DNA from: Pseudomonas sp. N3-W | GTDB taxonomy: Bacteria > Pseudomonadota > Gammaproteobacteria > Pseudomonadales > Pseudomonadaceae | Assembly (NCBI RefSeq): GCF_024970185.1 | Contig: NZ_CP103965.1 | Location: 3,964,001-4,028,000 of the forward strand | Length of the DNA: 64,000 nucleotides | Reading direction: 5' to 3' | Shown: piece by piece, positions 59,914 through 64,000 of the stretch | Position numbering within the stretch: position 1 is the first letter of the stretch | Layout: each line of letters opens with the position of its first letter | The notes under the pieces: model-generated | Seen by the model: the letters and a program-made list of their open reading frames with translations, nothing else | What the model was told of the DNA's origin: nothing | Database searches by the model: none | Position numbers and translations under genes: made by a program

Positions 59914-60855
59914 ATGACCCCAGATGCCCTCGCCACCCTGCACGCTCACCTGCTGACCGCCCTGGCCGCCGCGCCGGCCGAAACCCGTCGCCTGTTCCAC
60001 GGGCGCGGGCGCTGCTGGCCAGGGCTGGAGCAGTTGACCGTCGACTGGTTGCAGGGCGTGGTGCTGGTGGCGCTGTTCAAGGAGCCGGAACCTGAGCAAC
60101 TGCAAGCACTGAAACAACTGTTGATGGACATCACCCGCTCGGCGCAGTGGCAACAATCGGGTGCACACACCCTGCTGCTGCAACACCGCTACCTGCTGCA
60201 AAGCACCACCGAGTGGCTGTTGGGCGAAGTCATCGAGGACATGAACATCACCGAGGGCGGCCTGCGCTATCGGGTGGATCTTGGGCGTAAACAGAACACC
60301 GGGCTGTTCCTCGACATGCGCTATGGCCGCGACTGGGTGCGAGCCAACGCCGAAGGCAAGCGCGTGTTGAACCTGTTTGCCTATACCTGCGGATTTTCCG
60401 TGGCGGCCATCGAAGGTGGCGCGACGCAGGTGGTCAATCTGGACATGTCCAGCCCGGCCCTCAACCGTGGCCGCGACAATCACCGGCTCAACGGCCATGA
60501 CTTGGGCAAGGTGAGTTTTCTCGGCCACGACCTGTTCAAATCCTGGGGCAAGGTGATCGGCAAAGGCCCGTATGACCTGGTGATCATCGACCCGCCATCG
60601 TTCCAGAAAGGCAGTTTCCTGCTGACCAAGGATTATCAGCGCGTGTTGCGCCGGTTGCCGGAATTGCTCACCGCCGACGGCACGGTGCTGGCCTGCATGA
60701 ACGACCCGGCATTCGGCCCGGCGTTCCTGATCGACGGCGTCACACGCGAGGCACCGAGCCTGCAATTTGTGCAGCGCCTGGATAACCCACCGGAGTTTCC
60801 CGATACCGACAGCGACTGCGGGTTGAAGGCGCTGGTGTTCAAACAGAACACCTGA
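59914..60855 (+). CDS. RlmI/RlmK-like class I SAM methyltransferase
   Basis: A 313-residue methyltransferase. A short N-terminal region is followed by the Rossmann core: RVLNLFAYTCGFSVAAIEGG (motif I, about residues 150-169), VVNLDMSSPALNRGRDN, and the catalytic-type DLVIIDPPSFQKGSF. It resembles the rRNA m5C methyltransferase RlmI group but lacks the N-terminal PUA domain, so the RNA target is uncertain. The ATG at 59914 is used; the preceding in-frame start has no ribosome-binding site. Confidence 0.88.
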   Translation: MTPDALATLHAHLLTALAAAPAETRRLFHGRGRCWPGLEQLTVDWLQGVVLVALFKEPEPEQLQALKQLLMDITRSAQWQQSGAHTLLLQHRYLLQSTTEWLLGEVIEDMNITEGGLRYRVDLGRKQNTGLFLDMRYGRDWVRANAEGKRVLNLFAYTCGFSVAAIEGGATQVVNLDMSSPALNRGRDNHRLNGHDLGKVSFLGHDLFKSWGKVIGKGPYDLVIIDPPSFQKGSFLLTKDYQRVLRRLPELLTADGTVLACMNDPAFGPAFLIDGVTREAPSLQFVQRLDNPPEFPDTDSDCGLKALVFKQNT

Positions 60856-60870
60856 AACACGGGCGATTCA

Positions 60871-60963
60871 ATGCGGGAACGGGCTTGCTCCGGGCGGCGT
60901 TCCGGGTCAGGCACATTGATACTGGATGTGCTGCCGTCTTCGCGAGCAGGCTCGCTCCCACAG
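60871..60963. repeat. REPIN with one degenerate arm
   Basis: A mutated REP (GCGGGAACGGGCTTGCTCCGGG) and an intact inverted REP (CGCGAGCAGGCTCGCTCCCA) flank a spacer with CACATTGATACTGGATGTGC. It separates the convergent methyltransferase and LuxR genes. Confidence 0.75.
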
Positions 60964-61021
60964 TTGATTGCGGTTGTGTTCACCTCAAGCCCCTTGTGGC
61001 AGCGACTGTGAATGAGGGATC

Positions 61022-61795
61022 TCAACGCGGCTTGAGCACCAACGCAAACAACTCCCCATGCCCGTTCACATTGAGCTTGTGATACAGATTGCGCCGATGC
61101 ACCTTCACCGTTTCCGGTGAAATCCCCAGTTGCTGCGCCATGGCCTTGCTGGAAAACCCCTGCAGGATCAGCCGCGCCGTTTCCACTTCCCGCGCCGTCA
61201 AACGCGCATCGAAACGATCCAGCAACGTCGCCAGATCACCGGCCACCGCCTCGATAACCGACTCTTTCGCCGGCACCAGTTGCAGGTGCCGCTTCATCGC
61301 CGCCAGCACCCAATCGCGCACGCAGAGCAAGCGGCCCTGCTCCGCCAGGTCAAAACGCGTCGCACGTCCCAGGGACAAACCGAGCACGGCGCCGTCCACG
61401 TTGATCATGAATTGCAATTCATCGCCGCCCACCACTGAGCGAAAATAACTCTGGTAGTACTCGCTCTGCTGAAACTGGTCAGGCGCCAGCGAATCGAGGC
61501 TGTGCAAGCCGTCGGCAATGCCTGCACAAGCGGCTTGATAGAACGGGTCGAGCAGGTACATGCCAGCGCTGTAGTGGGCCAGTTCCTCGTGTTCGTCAGG
61601 GCTACCCTTGGAGTCGAAATCGATCAGCAGGCGCGGCACCCGACCCGACCGCATCAGCGCCACCAGCGCGTTATCCAGCGGCACCAGCAGACGCAAGGTG
61701 TCTACCAGCGTCCGCCAGAAACTGTCCTGCCCCAACGCGCCAAACACCCGTGCCAGACTCTGGTGTATCGGTAATTCTTTCAGCAATGCGTCCAC
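61022..61795 (-). CDS. LuxR-type (GerE HTH) transcriptional regulator
   Basis: A 257-residue regulator. The C-terminal 60 residues form the GerE helix-turn-helix (LTAREVETARLILQGFSSKA, then QLGISPETVKVHRRNLYHKL). The N-terminal 190 residues are an unassigned sensor region without the autoinducer-binding signature. It is divergent from the binding-protein and peptidase genes across 109 bases and is a likely controller of them. Confidence 0.9.
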   Translation of the reverse strand: MDALLKELPIHQSLARVFGALGQDSFWRTLVDTLRLLVPLDNALVALMRSGRVPRLLIDFDSKGSPDEHEELAHYSAGMYLLDPFYQAACAGIADGLHSLDSLAPDQFQQSEYYQSYFRSVVGGDELQFMINVDGAVLGLSLGRATRFDLAEQGRLLCVRDWVLAAMKRHLQLVPAKESVIEAVAGDLATLLDRFDARLTAREVETARLILQGFSSKAMAQQLGISPETVKVHRRNLYHKLNVNGHGELFALVLKPR

Positions 61796-61904
61796 GCTCT
61801 ACCCCTTTCGAGTAACCCGTGACGGGAATGGGTAGTCCCCCATCCTGTCGATAGGCTGTGCACTCCTGACATCACCGGCCCGCAGAGGCCAGGAGTGCCG
61901 CATC

Positions 61905-63008
61905 ATGAGTCGTCATCGTTCGTATATCAATCTTGGCCTGGGTGCCCTGGTGTCGGTGTCGCTAGCGGCGGTGGCCGCCGATGCGCCCACCGTGCACGTC
62001 TACAACTGGTACGACTATATCGGCCCCACGACCCTGCACGACTTCAAGCGCGACACCGGCATCGTGCCGGTCTACGACACCTTCGACAGCGCCGAAGTAC
62101 TGGAAGGCAAACTGCTGACCAGCCGCAGCGGCTACGACGTGGTGGTGGCGAGCAATTTCAGCCTGCCGACCCTGATCAAGGCCGGCGCCCTGCAACCGCT
62201 TCCCCGCGCACAGATGCCGGGTTTCAAGAACATGGACGCCGACCTGCTGGCCAAACTGGCCAACAACGACCCCGGCAACCAATACGCCGTGCCGTACCTG
62301 TGGGGCACCAATGGCATTGGCTACAACGTCGACAAGGTCCGCGCCGCACTCGGTGACAAGGCGCCCGTGGATTCCTGGGATTTGATTTTCAAGGAAGAAA
62401 ACCTGGCCAAACTGGGCGACTGCGGCGTGGCGATGCTTGATTCGCCGTCGGAGATGTTGCCGGTGGCCCTCCATTATCTGGGCTTGCCGCCCAACAGCAC
62501 CAACGCCCAAGACTACAAAAAAGCCGAGGCGCTGTTACTCAAGTTGCGCCCGCACATCGCCTACTTCAACTCGTCCAAATTCATCAGCGATCTGGCCAAC
62601 GGCAATATCTGCGTCGCAGTGGGCTGGTCCGGGGCGATGCTGGAAGCCAAGACCAACGCGGAGCAGGCCGGCAATGGCGTGAAGATCGCCTACAGCTTGC
62701 CCAAGGAAGGCGCTCCGGTGTGGTTTGACACGCTGGTCATGCTCAAGGACGCGCCGAATCCGCAGCAGGGACTGGCCTTTATCGACTACCTGATGCGCCC
62801 CGAGGTCATCGCCCCGATCAGTGATCTTCTGAATTACCCCAACGGCAACCGCACCGCGACGCCGCTGGTGGCCGAAGCGACGCGCAACAACCCGGCGGTC
62901 TACCCCTCGGCCGAGGCCATGGCCACGCTGTTTACCCTGCAACCCCTGCCGCCGGCGACCGAGCGCGTACGCACGCGGGTATGGAGCAAGGTCAAAAACG
63001 GCCAGTAA
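61905..63008 (+). CDS. Periplasmic polyamine-binding protein (PotF/SpuD-like)
   Basis: A 367-residue extracytoplasmic solute-binding protein. A signal peptide of about 25 residues (ending AAVAA) is followed by VHVYNWYDYIGPTTLHDFKR, the classic start of the PotD/PotF family. Later signatures are YAVPYLWGTNGIGYNVDKV, CGVAMLDSPSEM and the acidic ligand region VAVGWSGAML. AGGAG precedes the ATG. No permease or ATPase genes are adjacent, so the transporter partner is elsewhere. The substrate is probably putrescine, spermidine or a related amine. Confidence 0.93.
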   Translation: MSRHRSYINLGLGALVSVSLAAVAADAPTVHVYNWYDYIGPTTLHDFKRDTGIVPVYDTFDSAEVLEGKLLTSRSGYDVVVASNFSLPTLIKAGALQPLPRAQMPGFKNMDADLLAKLANNDPGNQYAVPYLWGTNGIGYNVDKVRAALGDKAPVDSWDLIFKEENLAKLGDCGVAMLDSPSEMLPVALHYLGLPPNSTNAQDYKKAEALLLKLRPHIAYFNSSKFISDLANGNICVAVGWSGAMLEAKTNAEQAGNGVKIAYSLPKEGAPVWFDTLVMLKDAPNPQQGLAFIDYLMRPEVIAPISDLLNYPNGNRTATPLVAEATRNNPAVYPSAEAMATLFTLQPLPPATERVRTRVWSKVKNGQ

Positions 63009-63024
63009 CCACACCGCAATCCCC

Positions 63025-63112
63025 GTGGGAGCGGGCTTGCCCGCGATGGGGCCAGCACTTCCAACAGGGACCGTGACCGGCGCATCGCTATCGCGGGCAA
63101 GCCCGCTCCCAC
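63025..63112. repeat. REPIN between binding-protein and peptidase genes
   Basis: Inverted GTGGGAGCGGGCTTGCCCGCG palindromes flank a spacer with GCACTTCCAACAGGGACCGTGACC. It lies inside what would otherwise be a simple two-gene unit. Confidence 0.85.
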
Positions 63113-63161
63113 AGGGGCCTGTGCCCGTCTGTGAATACTTGAACTGAAGATGAGAACACCC

Positions 63162-64000
63162 ATGAAACCACGTGCCCGCGACCTCAATATCCGCTTCGGC
63201 CAATTGCAACCCGGCCCGCTCAATGCCATCACCGATGTGCCCGGCGTACGCGTCGGCCACAGCAACGTGCGCGGCCTCAGCGCCCTTGGCCGCGACATCC
63301 ATACCGGCGTCACGCTGATCGAGCCGCGTGCCGGTTCAACCAATCAACAGCCGTGTTTTGCCGGGGTCCATGTACTCAACGGCAATGGCGATGCGACCGG
63401 CCTGGAATGGATTCGCGAAGCCGGCCTGCTGACCAGCCCTATTGCCTTTACCAACACCCATAGCCTGGGCGTGGTGCGCGACGCGCTGATTGCCCTGGAC
63501 CGTGAACAGCAGCCGGATGACGGCCGCCTCTACTGGAACATGCCTGTCGTGCTGGAAACGTTCGACGGCTTGCTCAACGACATCAACGGTTTTCACGTAA
63601 AGCCCGAACACGTCACCCAGGCCCTGCACTCAGCGGTGGGTGGTGCGGTCGCCGAAGGCAATGTCGGCGGTGGCAGCGGCATGATCTGCCATGAATTCAA
63701 GGGCGGCATCGGCACCTCGTCCCGGCGTCTGAGCCAAGCCCAGGGCGGCTGGACCGTCGGCGCCATCGTCCAGGCCAACCACGGCATCCGTCACGAACTG
63801 CGGGTCGATGGCTACCCGGTCGGGCGTTACATGGAACAGGTCGATTCGCCATTCCTCAAGGCTTCGTTGCCACATCCGGGCATGGGCTCGATTGTGGTCT
63901 GCCTGGCCACCGATGCGCCGTTGTTGCCGCACCAGTGCACACGCCTGGCCCAGCGCGCCAGCCTCGGCCTGGCCCGTACCGGGGGCGGCAACGAAGACCA
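63162..64000 (+). CDS. P1-family (DmpA-like) aminopeptidase, 5' part
   Basis: About 279 codons are present; the 3' end lies beyond the window. The N-terminus (NAITDVPGVRVGHSNV) and TGVTLIEP are characteristic of the P1/DmpA N-terminal-nucleophile hydrolases. The autocleavage region GGIGTSSRRL (about residues 183-192) contains the conserved Gly-Thr-Ser-Ser-Arg with the nucleophile. SGMICHEFKGG precedes it. The ATG at 63162 is used; an in-frame ATG 12 bases earlier is possible. Members hydrolyse D- or L-aminoacyl amides and beta-peptides. Confidence 0.92.
   Translation, partial: MKPRARDLNIRFGQLQPGPLNAITDVPGVRVGHSNVRGLSALGRDIHTGVTLIEPRAGSTNQQPCFAGVHVLNGNGDATGLEWIREAGLLTSPIAFTNTHSLGVVRDALIALDREQQPDDGRLYWNMPVVLETFDGLLNDINGFHVKPEHVTQALHSAVGGAVAEGNVGGGSGMICHEFKGGIGTSSRRLSQAQGGWTVGAIVQANHGIRHELRVDGYPVGRYMEQVDSPFLKASLPHPGMGSIVVCLATDAPLLPHQCTRLAQRASLGLARTGGGNED

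Overview
The window is a chromosomal segment of a GC-rich Gammaproteobacterium, almost certainly a Pseudomonas of the fluorescens group. Three things point there. A complete hydrogen cyanide synthase operon (hcnABC) has Gac/Rsm- and ANR-type control signals. Pseudomonas-style REP/REPIN palindromes sit between many genes. The set of LysR/AraC/LysE/VOC genes is typical of that group. No tRNA, rRNA, IS element, phage or CRISPR array was seen. The first gene (amidohydrolase) and the last (P1-family peptidase) are cut by the window ends.

Layout. 0-7 kb: amidohydrolase end, Gfo/Idh oxidoreductase plus DyP peroxidase, LysR regulator divergent from a VOC protein-amidase pair, GAF-GGDEF diguanylate cyclase. 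7-10.3 kb: iorAB-like molybdenum hydroxylase operon ending in a di-haem cytochrome c. 10.4-15 kb: PhnB-like protein, AraC regulator, two LysE exporters, ICL/PEPM-family enzyme, AlkA-type glycosylase. 15.1-15.85 kb: mntP behind a yybP-ykoY Mn2+ riboswitch. 16-19.2 kb: hcnCBA on the minus strand. 19.2-24.1 kb: small membrane proteins, a two-component system and a tandem REPIN array. 24.1-27.4 kb: SRPBCC-SDR-aldo/keto reductase operon with a divergent LysR gene. 27.8-34.9 kb: leader ORFs, mgtA, Na/Pi-symporter family gene, SLOG protein, exported protein, ICMT-family methyltransferase. 34.9-37.1 kb: HAD phosphatase, stand-alone receiver, lipoprotein.

37.1-57.65 kb is the accessory core. It is a two-partner secretion / contact-dependent-inhibition type locus read leftwards. 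A strong sigma70 promoter drives tpsB, then a 5473-residue filamentous-haemagglutinin exoprotein with a C-terminal toxin-like region, then a candidate immunity gene. Behind these lies an AT-rich trail of displaced modules: a frameshifted ParB-like toxin remnant, a candidate immunity gene, a start-less deaminase toxin module coupled to a SMI1/KNR4 immunity gene, and one more decayed fragment.

57.9-59.7 kb is a compact operon of a b-type cytochrome, a YedY/MsrP-like molybdoenzyme and a secreted Met-Xaa-Lys-Asp-Xaa repeat peptide. This is the gene set of a periplasmic oxidant-scavenging and methionine-sulfoxide repair system. 59.9-64 kb holds an RlmI-like methyltransferase, a LuxR-type regulator, a polyamine-type binding protein and the start of a P1-family peptidase gene.
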